Positions 6,016 to 12,469 of a stretch of 15,267 nt of DNA are shown here, piece after piece. This DNA is from RGUW01 sp049421025 (GTDB taxonomy: Bacteria > Cyanobacteriota > Cyanobacteriia > PCC-6307 > Cyanobiaceae), in contig JBMSMG010000038.1 in NCBI GenBank assembly GCA_049421025.1, positions 1 through 15,267 on the forward strand, given 5' to 3'. The notes under the pieces were generated by a model. It did not search any database and was not told the origin of the DNA. It was given only the letters and a program-made list of their open reading frames with translations. Made by a program: the position numbers and the translations under genes. How positions within the stretch are numbered: the first letter of the stretch is position 1; each line of letters starts with the position of its first letter.

Positions 6016-7575
6016 TCAGCGCAACCTGCCGAGGCGATGGGCATTCCCGCAAACACCCTCCTGGTGCAGATCTTCAACGCGCAGGATCAACTCGCAGGCC
6101 TCATCGATGCTGAAGCGCAAACGCAAACGGTCTTCGCCCGCTGAGCCGGCGGGTTCAAGCGGCAGCGCCAGCGCTTGCTGGGGCCATGGCGCGACCTCTT
6201 GAGCGAGGCTCGATCGCTTTTGCAGCTGCGGCAGCCCGTCTTGAAACACCACTTCAGTGCGCCGCTGCTGCAGCGGCTCGCCCAGAACGATCTCAATCGC
6301 CTCTTGGCCGTCGCGGCTGCACGCCAGGATCAGCTCAAGCGGCTCTTCGGTGGGCCAGGCCTGCCCACCGACATAGAGCGGATGCCAGCGATGGCACGAG
6401 CTGCGGCGGTCCCAGCAGCGCACGGCCACCCCACGGCTCAACACATCACGCACCCGCACACCGGGCGTCAGTGCCAGCGCCCCAAGGGCGACCGCCTCAA
6501 TGGGTTGTTGGTTGCGCATCGGCCTGCTGCCCAGTCGGGAGCTCATCCAGCGCTGGATCGAGGACAGACGGCTTGTGCCGCCCACGGGCACAACCGCATC
6601 GATCTGCTCGAGCCCGATGCCTGCCTGGCGCCCTTGAGCAAGCACAGCCTCGAGCAAGCCATCAAAGGCGTTGAACAAACCCTGTTGCTCGAGCAGCTCA
6701 GCGAGTTGGGTCTCGCTGTACTGCAGGTCATGGACGCTGCCATCGCCATGGCTGTAGAGGCTGCGAGCCAGCGGTTGCTCGCTGAGCTGGCATTTGAGTT
6801 GCTCAGCTGTCTGCAGCAGGGTTGCATCCATGGGCGCCTGCGGTAGCAGGGCAGCGGCGATCCAACGATCGATATCGCGCCCGCCGATCGCCAGCCCCGC
6901 CTTGCCGATGACCTTGGCGCAGCGCAGGTGTTGCCGGCTTGCGTTCAGGGTTTGGCCGCGTAGGCGCAGCAACTGGGCGATCGGAGCGGCCTTGCCTTCG
7001 CCGCCCTCCAGCTGGACCAGTGAGAGATCGCAGGTGCCTCCCCCCAGGTCGATGACCAGCACCGTGCTGCCGGGGGGCAGCCCGCAACCGATGGCGGCTG
7101 CCGTGGGTTCATCGACCAGGGCCACCTCCTCGACGTTGAACGCACTAGCCAACTGCAGCAACCAACCCCGGTAACCGCCGTAGCCATCGATGGGTGCTGT
7201 GAGCACCAGCCGTTCGGGCTGGATGTCCTGGGGGAGCGCGCTCCAGAGCTGGCGCAGCAGCCGCTCACCAGCCTGCTCTGGGCTCAATGGCAACCCAGGA
7301 CTCTGTTCAACAGGGCTTGGGCTGTGGCCGATCAGGCGTTTGAAATCGCGCTGCAGTTCGGGGCCCGGGTGATCAGCGAGGTTGGCGTCGATCACCTGGC
7401 GGCCGATCAAGGCCGTGCTGGCCTCAGCCGATGGCAGCCATAGCAGTGTGGGGACCACCCCCTGGGGTTGGAGGCTGTAGGGAGGCAAAGCCAGCAGCCT
7501 GGGTGCCTCACCTGGTGCTTGAAAAGCCACCACGGTGCTGCTGCTGCCCAGGTCGATCGCGACGGTGCCCGTCAT
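6016..7575 (-). CDS. Hsp70 (DnaK)-like ATPase without a C-terminal lid
   Basis: A 519-residue protein with a complete actin-like/Hsp70 nucleotide-binding domain: phosphate-1 IDLGSSSTVVAF at 7-18, FKRLIG at 78-83 (K79 matching the catalytic lysine of DnaK), connect-1 VDEPTAAAIGCG at 154-165, phosphate-2 IDLGGGTCDLSLV at 175-187, GGRDID at 231-236, and adenosine motif VPVGGTSRLSSIQ at 329-341. Residues 371-505 look like the beta-sandwich substrate domain, starting PGVRVRDVLSRGVAV. The alpha-helical lid and an EEVD-type tail are absent, so it is about 110-120 residues shorter than DnaK. It is a divergent paralogue rather than the main DnaK. The ATG is supported by AAGGG 6 bases upstream. It is divergent from rpoZ and leads an apparent operon with the TPR-like gene and ftrV. 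Confidence 0.9.
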   Translation of the reverse strand: MTGTVAIDLGSSSTVVAFQAPGEAPRLLALPPYSLQPQGVVPTLLWLPSAEASTALIGRQVIDANLADHPGPELQRDFKRLIGHSPSPVEQSPGLPLSPEQAGERLLRQLWSALPQDIQPERLVLTAPIDGYGGYRGWLLQLASAFNVEEVALVDEPTAAAIGCGLPPGSTVLVIDLGGGTCDLSLVQLEGGEGKAAPIAQLLRLRGQTLNASRQHLRCAKVIGKAGLAIGGRDIDRWIAAALLPQAPMDATLLQTAEQLKCQLSEQPLARSLYSHGDGSVHDLQYSETQLAELLEQQGLFNAFDGLLEAVLAQGRQAGIGLEQIDAVVPVGGTSRLSSIQRWMSSRLGSRPMRNQQPIEAVALGALALTPGVRVRDVLSRGVAVRCWDRRSSCHRWHPLYVGGQAWPTEEPLELILACSRDGQEAIEIVLGEPLQQRRTEVVFQDGLPQLQKRSSLAQEVAPWPQQALALPLEPAGSAGEDRLRLRFSIDEACELILRVEDLHQEGVCGNAHRLGRLR

Positions 7576-7612
7576 GACTGACCCTTCTAGCGGGCTGCAG
7601 GAAGGGCTGGCC

Positions 7613-7618
7613 TACAGT
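7613..7618 (+). promoter_or_regulatory. Candidate -10 element for rpoZ
   Basis: TACAGT in the 63-base gap between the divergent Hsp70-like and rpoZ starts lies 20 bases before the rpoZ ATG. It resembles a sigma70-type -10, but no -35 is visible at the expected distance. Confidence 0.3.
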
Positions 7619-7638
7619 CGTCACACTGAGGACACTCC

Positions 7639-7869
7639 ATGTACAGCGGCATCGACATCAACGCCAAGGATCTGGCCCAGCGAGGCGAGAGCTTGATTCG
7701 CCATGCCAGCAACCGCTACCTGACCACGGTGCGGATCGCCTATCGCGCCAAACAGCGCCGTTTTGATGATTTTGACGGACTGCTCGATGACGCCATGATC
7801 AAACCCGTGCAGCGGGCGATCATCGAGCTCAGCGACGAGCAGGATCAACCGGACCTGCTGCCCGGCTGA
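7639..7869 (+). CDS. rpoZ: DNA-directed RNA polymerase omega subunit
   Basis: A 76-residue protein that closely matches cyanobacterial RpoZ: KDLAQRGESLIRHASNRYL at 10-28, TVRIAYRAKQRRFDDFD near 30, IKPVQRAIIELSDEQDQPD near 54. Omega stabilises the beta' subunit and assists polymerase assembly and sigma recruitment. The ATG is supported by GAGGA at 7627-7631, 7 bases upstream. The DUF1818 gene starts 1 base after its stop, so the two are almost certainly translated from one message. Confidence 0.96.
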   Translation: MYSGIDINAKDLAQRGESLIRHASNRYLTTVRIAYRAKQRRFDDFDGLLDDAMIKPVQRAIIELSDEQDQPDLLPG

Positions 7870-7870
7870 G

Positions 7871-8272
7871 TTGGAGATCCAGGCTGGTCAGGGCTGGCGT
7901 TTGCGGATGGATCCGCAGCGTCAGCCCTTTGTTGTGCTCGTTGGCGGCCCTGACTGGGCAGTAGAACTCACGGCCTCAGAAGCTGCTCAGCTCCAGGCAG
8001 GGGTGCGTTCCCTGCTCGAGCAACTTGCCGCCATCGCTGCGGTGCTGATGCCTGAGGAGACACTTGAACTTGAGCACACCAGTTCTGGGTTGTGGTTGCA
8101 ACTCAACGGCTTCGCTGAGCGCTGGTCGCTGCGGTTTGTGTTGGAGCCTCAACCAGCGGCCATGCACCCTGCACGTGGGGTCGAAGGCGGATGGGATCAG
8201 GACGCGAGTGCTGCGTTTGCAGCAGCGTTGCTGGCGTTGCGGTTGCCGGCGGCCATGGGCAATCCCGCATGA
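7871..8272 (+). CDS. DUF1818-type conserved cyanobacterial protein
   Basis: A 133-residue soluble protein of unknown function. It shows the DUF1818 pattern as I remember it: QGWRLRMDP near residue 7, VVLVGGPDWAVELTASEA near 21, a central amphipathic helix (41-60), LWLQLNG near 74, WSLRFVLE near 85, and RGVEGGW near 102. The family occurs in cyanobacteria and plastid-bearing eukaryotes. The assumed start is the TTG directly after the rpoZ stop; the first ATG (7907) would remove part of the conserved N-terminus. The tight link to rpoZ suggests shared expression but says nothing firm about role. Confidence 0.85.
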   Translation: MEIQAGQGWRLRMDPQRQPFVVLVGGPDWAVELTASEAAQLQAGVRSLLEQLAAIAAVLMPEETLELEHTSSGLWLQLNGFAERWSLRFVLEPQPAAMHPARGVEGGWDQDASAAFAAALLALRLPAAMGNPA

Positions 8273-8617
8273 GACGCCATGTTGTGTTTGGCGCGCATAA
8301 GCACTGCTGATCACGGCGCGATGTTTGGGTTTCCCCCAGAAGCGTGCTCTGTTCTTCAAGGTTTTTCCACAGGACATGCGCGAAGCGTGCAGTGCCGGCC
8401 TTGTGCCTGGGGAGAGACGCTGCTCAAGCGAGCGATCGCTTGACAAGACGATGCCTGCGATTAGCTCAGCGCCCCGTTGGCAGCCTGAACGATCAAGCTG
8501 CAGCAGCAGCCTTGGGTCTCAGCCTGGGAACGCTGCCTGGATGCTCCAGATCGGCTTGGTTGACGTCTCGGCGGCGATGTGGGGAACTGTGCTGTGTTGA
8601 GCGATTTGAGCAGGTGC
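8273..8617. other. 345-base gap without a supported gene
   Basis: Open frames exist on the + strand (8325-8600 and 8344-8634), but neither gives a recognisable protein or a Shine-Dalgarno. Visible contents are an 8-bp perfect hairpin at 8424-8443 containing one copy of the cyanobacterial HIP1 octamer GCGATCGC (8432-8439), and a 13-base match to the 5' part of tRNA-Val at 8457-8469. TTGACG at 8560-8565 could be a -35, but no good -10 follows. No U-tract terminator for the rpoZ operon is evident. Confidence 0.55.
8424..8443. repeat. Perfect inverted repeat with GNRA loop, containing HIP1
   Basis: TCAAGCGA (8424-8431) pairs without mismatch with TCGCTTGA (8436-8443) around the loop GCGA, which is of the stable GNRA type if transcribed from the + strand. 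The HIP1 octamer GCGATCGC spans the loop and the second arm. No T-run follows, so it is not a standard terminator. Another HIP1 copy lies inside the S4 gene at 12560-12567. Confidence 0.8.
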
Positions 8618-8914
8618 ATGGGCACACATCTTGAAGGTGAGATCACAGCCGTAGACCAGGCGCTTGCAGCTCCTGATGTCGATGAATCCGGCGTGGTCAG
8701 CCTCAGGGCTGATGTGCCGGCAGGTTTGCTGGCGTCCATGCAGACCTTCATCGAACGCCATCCCAACTGGGATCAATACCGTCTGGTTCAAGCTGCTTTG
8801 GCGGGGTTCCTGGTGCAGAACGGAAGCCCCAGCCGCGGCGTTACGCGTTGCTACCTGGCCAACCTGTTTCCTGGGCAGCGCAGCTTTCTGGCATCGGGGG
8901 GCCAGGAGCCGTAG
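8618..8914 (+). CDS. DUF2811-type small conserved cyanobacterial protein
   Basis: A 98-residue protein whose C-terminal two thirds fit the DUF2811 pattern as I recall it: VVSLRADVPAGLLASMQTF near 26, IERHPNWDQYRLVQAALAGF near 44, LVQNGS near 65, and SRGVTRCYLANLF near 72. The size and pattern suggest a helical, soluble, possibly DNA- or protein-binding module, but function is unknown. The ATG at 8618 has AGG 3-5 bases upstream; a GTG at 8579 is possible and would add 13 residues. The N-terminal 25 residues are acidic and not typical of the family. Its last 74 bases overlap, in antisense, the end of the membrane protein gene on the other strand. Confidence 0.8.
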   Translation: MGTHLEGEITAVDQALAAPDVDESGVVSLRADVPAGLLASMQTFIERHPNWDQYRLVQAALAGFLVQNGSPSRGVTRCYLANLFPGQRSFLASGGQEP

Positions 8915-9653
8915 GCGCTGGGAGCACAAACAACTGGCGATAGGCAGCCACCAAGGTGCATAAGGCAAACGGCAGGGCCACAGCCAGACCCACCAGCAAC
9001 AAAAAGCCCGCCAGCAGGATCAGGCTCACCACCAACAGCAATCCGGCAGCTTGCAGCCAATGGGGATCTGTGGCGCGTCGCCCGCTGCGAAAGGCCCTCA
9101 GCCCTGCCTGGTTGGCCAGCACGGTGATCGGTAGCAGCAGCACCTGATCCACCAGCACGTAAATCACCACGCCCCAGGCAGCAAGCGTGGGTAACAGGGT
9201 CAGCCTGGGCAGCAGCAGTGCCATCACCCAGGAGCTGGCTTCGCCTGCTTGCAGCGTCAGGGCTAGCAGCAGCAGCAACAGCAGCTGGCTCCAAGCCAGC
9301 CTGGCCATGCTGCGGCCATCGATGCGCAGTACGTGCCTGATGCTCGGGTGCTGGCCATCGAGGGCTCGCTCAGCTCCGCGGATGAGCCCAGTCAACAGCC
9401 AGAAACCACTGAGCAGATAGGCCGCCAGGGAGGCGCCAGCCAGCAGCAGCGCAGGCGTTGATGCTTGCGGCAGCCCGCGCTCCAGCAGGCCGCCACTGCT
9501 GCGGTAGGCCAACCAGCTGAGCAGATTCAGCCCGCCCAGCAGCACTGTGAAACCCATCAGCACCCAGGCATGACGACTGAATCCAGCCCAGCCCTCCTCC
9601 AAAGCGCGGCGGATCGCAATCGGCTCAGAGGCAATCGGCCGCAACGTAGGCAT
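8841..9653 (-). CDS. Polytopic membrane protein of unknown function (paralogue A)
   Basis: A 270-residue hydrophobic protein with about six membrane segments (approximately 31-50, 68-91, 118-133, 143-180 as one or two helices, and two within 203-240), then a proline/alanine-rich tail of about 25 residues. It shares GWAGFSRHAWVLMGFT near 21 and GRRATDPHWLQAA near 191 with the membrane protein encoded at 10249-10884. The layout recalls bacterial integral proteins of the DUF975/GPDPase-membrane-domain type, but I cannot assign a family. The ATG lies 2 bases after the EVE gene's stop, so the two are probably translationally coupled. The tail is encoded by DNA that also encodes the end of the DUF2811 gene; the true C-terminus may matter little. 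Confidence 0.85.
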   Translation of the reverse strand: MPTLRPIASEPIAIRRALEEGWAGFSRHAWVLMGFTVLLGGLNLLSWLAYRSSGGLLERGLPQASTPALLLAGASLAAYLLSGFWLLTGLIRGAERALDGQHPSIRHVLRIDGRSMARLAWSQLLLLLLLALTLQAGEASSWVMALLLPRLTLLPTLAAWGVVIYVLVDQVLLLPITVLANQAGLRAFRSGRRATDPHWLQAAGLLLVVSLILLAGFLLLVGLAVALPFALCTLVAAYRQLFVLPAPTAPGPPMPESCAAQETGWPGSNA

Positions 9654-9655
9654 GG

Positions 9656-10117
9656 TCAGACGAGCGGGCCCAGCAGCTCCAGCAAGCGAGTTGCGCTGGC
9701 ATCGCTCACCGGCAGGATCGAGAGGCGATTGCCGCGCCGCACCACAGCCAACGCGTCTTCGCTGAACTGCTGGCGTAAGGCATCAAGGCTGAGCAGAGCA
9801 GAAAAATGACCGAGATACCGCAACCTTGCACAGTCCCAGCGAGGTTTTTCAGTGCTTGATGTCGGGTCGTAGTAACGGCTTTCAGGATCAAACTGCGAGG
9901 GATCAACAAGGTTGATCTCGCAGACTTCCATCAACCCGACAATTCCCGGTGGAGTCGCGTTCGAGTGGTAGAAGAAGGCCCGATCGCCAGCCGCCATTGT
10001 GCGCATGAAATTGCGCGCCTGGTAGTTGCGAATGCCGTCCCAGAGCGTTGTGCCTTCGCGCTTTAGATCATCAATGCTGTAGGCCTCGGGCTCACTTTTC
10101 ATCAGCCAGTAGGCCAT
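9656..10117 (-). CDS. EVE (PUA-like) domain protein
   Basis: A 153-residue protein that is essentially one EVE domain, as in human THYN1: MAYWLMKSEPEAYSIDDL at the start, TLWDGIRNYQARNFMR near 24, GDRAFFYHSNATPPGIVGL near 44, DPTSSTEKPRWD near 84, and a C-terminal EDALAVVRRGNRLSILPVS. EVE domains have a PUA-like fold and an aromatic pocket that reads modified bases in DNA or RNA; the ligand of bacterial stand-alone versions is generally unknown. The frame is open 20 residues upstream, but the ATG at 10115-10117 matches the family start (MxYWLMKSEP). Its stop is 2 bases before the membrane protein gene on the same strand. Confidence 0.92.
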   Translation of the reverse strand: MAYWLMKSEPEAYSIDDLKREGTTLWDGIRNYQARNFMRTMAAGDRAFFYHSNATPPGIVGLMEVCEINLVDPSQFDPESRYYDPTSSTEKPRWDCARLRYLGHFSALLSLDALRQQFSEDALAVVRRGNRLSILPVSDASATRLLELLGPLV

Positions 10118-10184
10118 GGGCGTCGCCAGAAGGATTGCCTGCTGGGCCCATGCTAATGGCTGTATCAATCCGCACACTGAGTGG

Positions 10185-10212
10185 TTGACGAGCCAGTTCT
10201 CATCTACACAAT
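10185..10212 (+). promoter_or_regulatory. Candidate sigma70-type promoter for the 10249 gene
   Basis: TTGACG (10185-10190) and CACAAT (10207-10212) are spaced 16 bases apart in the gap between the divergent EVE and membrane protein genes. Transcription would start near 10219, giving a leader of about 30 bases that contains AAGG at 10235-10238. Confidence 0.45.
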
Positions 10213-10248
10213 GAGCACGCTCCTCTTGGTTTTTAAGGCCTGATACCG

Positions 10249-10884
10249 ATGCAGTACGGACCCATCATTCAGAGCGGCAGCAAGGCCTTCGGGCGCAATG
10301 CCGCGGTGTTAATCGGTTTCACCCTTGTCTATTCGGTGGTGGCCGGTCTCATTTATCTGGCCCTCAAGGAGGTGACCCTGGCCATCGCCACCAGCGAGTC
10401 CCCGTCTTGGACGCTGCTGGTCTCCTCACTGGCTTTGGTTGTGTTGAAGGTGCTGGTGCATCTGATTGGCAGCCTGGCTCTGGTCAATGGCGCCTTGATG
10501 GCGGCGCGCGGCCAGACCTTCCGCTTTGCCCAGCTGTTCAGCGAAACCCAGCAGCTCTTCAACATGCTGGGCCTGCATGTGTTTGCCGCTGTAGCGATCC
10601 TCGCTGGGCTGTTGGCCTTTGGTCTGCCCGGCATCTACCTATCTGTTGGCTACTGGCTGGCGGCCTTTTGGCTGGTGGACCGCAAGCAGTCGTTTCTCGA
10701 TGCCATGGCCGGCTCGCGTCGCATGATCACGCCGCATTGGTTTGATGTGGCCGTTCTGCTAATCGTGGTCGGCTGCATCGCCGGCGTCGGCACGTTGGCG
10801 TTTGGCTTTGGGTTGCTCGTGACCACCCCCCTGGCGCTGTGCATCGCAGCATCGGCCTACCTGCGCCTCAGCGAGGCGGTCTGA
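10249..10884 (+). CDS. Polytopic membrane protein of unknown function (paralogue B)
   Basis: A 211-residue hydrophobic protein with about six membrane segments (approximately 19-39, 53-82, 108-126, 128-143, 166-184, 187-205). Near the N-terminus it carries GSKAFGRNAAVLIGFT and later SRRMITPHWFDVA, both matching positions in the protein encoded on the other strand at 8841-9653. It lacks that protein's C-terminal tail. Family and function are unknown; a DUF975-like or related integral membrane protein is possible. A candidate promoter at 10185-10212 and AAGG 10 bases before the ATG support expression. It converges on murD with 19 bases between the stops. Confidence 0.87.
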   Translation: MQYGPIIQSGSKAFGRNAAVLIGFTLVYSVVAGLIYLALKEVTLAIATSESPSWTLLVSSLALVVLKVLVHLIGSLALVNGALMAARGQTFRFAQLFSETQQLFNMLGLHVFAAVAILAGLLAFGLPGIYLSVGYWLAAFWLVDRKQSFLDAMAGSRRMITPHWFDVAVLLIVVGCIAGVGTLAFGFGLLVTTPLALCIAASAYLRLSEAV

Positions 10885-10903
10885 GAGGCCTTGGCCCGGG
10901 GCG

Positions 10904-12307
10904 TCACAGGGCTGTGACCAGCTCGCGAAAGTGATCGCCCCGTTCTTCAAAGTTGCGGTATTGGTCGAAGCTGGCACAGGCCGGTGAGAGCAGCACAGCC
11001 CGGCAGCCCTGGCTCCGGGCTGTTTCTGCTGCCAGCGGAACCGCTTGACTCAGCCCTGCGGCTCTCACAACGGTGCCGGTGTACTTGGCGTCGCGCAGGA
11101 GCGTCTCAAAGGCCTCCTGTGCTGAGCCAAACAGCACCACAGCCCGGCTCTGGCGTTGCAAGGCGGCGATCCAAGCGCTGGCATCGCCGAGCTTGGCTTC
11201 GCCGCCGGCCAAGACCACCAATGGCCCTTCAAGCGCCAGCAACGCAACTTCGGCAGCGTCGTAGTTGGTTGCCTTGCTGTCGTTGTAGTAGGTGATGCCG
11301 TCAACCTGCCGCAGTCGCTCGAGCCGATGCGCTACCCCAGGAAAACTGGCCAGTGCTGCTTCCATCTGCAGCCCGCTCAGTCCAACCGCCAGCCCCGCCG
11401 CCACAGCCATCAGCATGTTCTGGCGGTTGTGCTCGCCGGGCATGTTGAGGCAACGGGCATCCATGAGATCGATGGTTTCTCCCTGCCGCCGCATCACGAT
11501 GCGATCTGCTTCGATCCATAGCGAAGGCGTGATCCCTGCTGCGGTCTGATCAGGAGTCTTTGTGCTGACCCAGAACGCCTGATCCCAAGTGGCAGCGTGG
11601 GCCTGTAGATCGAGGTCATCGGCGTTGAGAATGCGCAGGCTGCTGCGCTCCAGCAGGCCGCGTTTGATGGCCCGGTAGGCGGCGACGCTGCCGTGCCGCT
11701 CGAGGTGGTCAGGGGTGAGGGTGGTCCAGATGCCGATGCGAGGCGCGATCTCGGCGCCGGCTTCGATCTGATAGCTGCTTAGCTCCATGACCAGCCAGTG
11801 CGGCATGGGCCCCTGCCCCTGACAGCGCTGCAAGATCAGTTCCGCCGCTGAATTGCCAACATTGCCGCCCATCGGCGCATCGAGTCCGCCCTGCTGCAGC
11901 AGGTGATGGACCAGATGGGTGACCGTGGTCTTGCCGTTGGTTCCGGTGATGCCGATCCAGGGCACGCCGCCACTGGCACGCCAGGCCGGAACCACCTCGC
12001 CGTGCACCACGACCCCCCGCTGCCGCAGCTCCACCAGCAGCGGATGATCCCAGCGCATCCCAGGACTCACCACTACCGCAGCAGGCTGCAGATCAAGGGC
12101 ATCGAAGGCTTCAGCTGTGAGCTCGACGCCGAGGCAGACGTCGATGCCTTCGGCTCGAAGCGCAGTGGCTTGGTGCTCGAGCGCATCGCTTCGCTGCGGT
12201 TCGAGCAGCGTGACCGGATGGCCCTGGCCGGCCAGCAGGCGCGCGGCGCCGATGCCCGATCGACCCAGCCCGATCACAAGCTGCAGATCGGTTGCGCTGG
12301 AAGGCAT
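10904..12307 (-). CDS. murD: UDP-N-acetylmuramoyl-L-alanine--D-glutamate ligase
   Basis: Adds D-glutamate to UDP-MurNAc-L-Ala in the cytoplasmic stage of peptidoglycan synthesis. The 467-residue protein has an N-terminal Rossmann-like domain (VIGLGRSGIGAARLL near 11), the Mur ligase P-loop GITGTNGKTTVTHL at 119-132, ELSSYQIE near 175, TPDHLERHG near 198 with the likely carbamylated lysine K215, MPGEHNRQN near 289, and the C-terminal domain with YNDSKATN near 341 and SPACASFDQYRNFEERGDHF near 441. The ATG at 12305-12307 fits the family; an in-frame GTG at 12313 would add 2 residues. The tRNA-Val gene ends just 13 bases upstream on the same strand and no Shine-Dalgarno fits between them, so murD is probably expressed from the tRNA transcript or a promoter inside the tRNA gene. 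Confidence 0.96.
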   Translation of the reverse strand: MPSSATDLQLVIGLGRSGIGAARLLAGQGHPVTLLEPQRSDALEHQATALRAEGIDVCLGVELTAEAFDALDLQPAAVVVSPGMRWDHPLLVELRQRGVVVHGEVVPAWRASGGVPWIGITGTNGKTTVTHLVHHLLQQGGLDAPMGGNVGNSAAELILQRCQGQGPMPHWLVMELSSYQIEAGAEIAPRIGIWTTLTPDHLERHGSVAAYRAIKRGLLERSSLRILNADDLDLQAHAATWDQAFWVSTKTPDQTAAGITPSLWIEADRIVMRRQGETIDLMDARCLNMPGEHNRQNMLMAVAAGLAVGLSGLQMEAALASFPGVAHRLERLRQVDGITYYNDSKATNYDAAEVALLALEGPLVVLAGGEAKLGDASAWIAALQRQSRAVVLFGSAQEAFETLLRDAKYTGTVVRAAGLSQAVPLAAETARSQGCRAVLLSPACASFDQYRNFEERGDHFRELVTAL

Positions 12308-12320
12308 CTGCACAATCGTA

Positions 12321-12392
12321 TGGGCGATACTGGAATCGAACCAGTGACTCCTACCGTGTCAAGGTAGTGCTCTACCTCTGAGCTAATCGCCC
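12321..12392 (-). tRNA. tRNA-Val(GAC)
   Basis: A 72-base cloverleaf read on the minus strand. The acceptor stem GGGCGAT/ATCGCCC, D arm GCTC/GAGC, anticodon stem CTACC/GGTAG and T stem ACTGG/CCAGT all pair perfectly. The anticodon loop TTGACAC gives anticodon GAC, which reads GUC and GUU. The discriminator base is A, and CCA is not encoded (TAC follows). It lies between the S4-domain gene and murD, all on the same strand. Confidence 0.97.
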
Positions 12393-12469
12393 GGGCTGGA
12401 TGGCTGCGGGGCAGCAACCCGACAGGCGCAACCTAGCAGCGCGCCTTCGCCCAGCCTTTGCCGCCTTGA

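Noticed and set aside
8451..8530. Possible tRNA starting with GCGATTAGCTCAG
   Set aside because: The D arm is not closed (no GAGC partner), and no anticodon arm, TTCGA loop or acceptor pairing follows.
8325..8634. Two overlapping + strand frames in the 8273-8617 gap as possible small genes
   Set aside because: Cys/Ser/Arg-rich translations, no ribosome-binding site and no similarity I recognise.
10118..10177. 20-residue upstream extension of the EVE gene
   Set aside because: The EVE family starts at MxYWLMKSEP; the extension has no conserved character.
10211..10243. Ten-residue upstream reading frame before the 10249 gene
   Set aside because: Its ATG overlaps the candidate -10 element, so it would lie upstream of the transcription start and not be in the mRNA.
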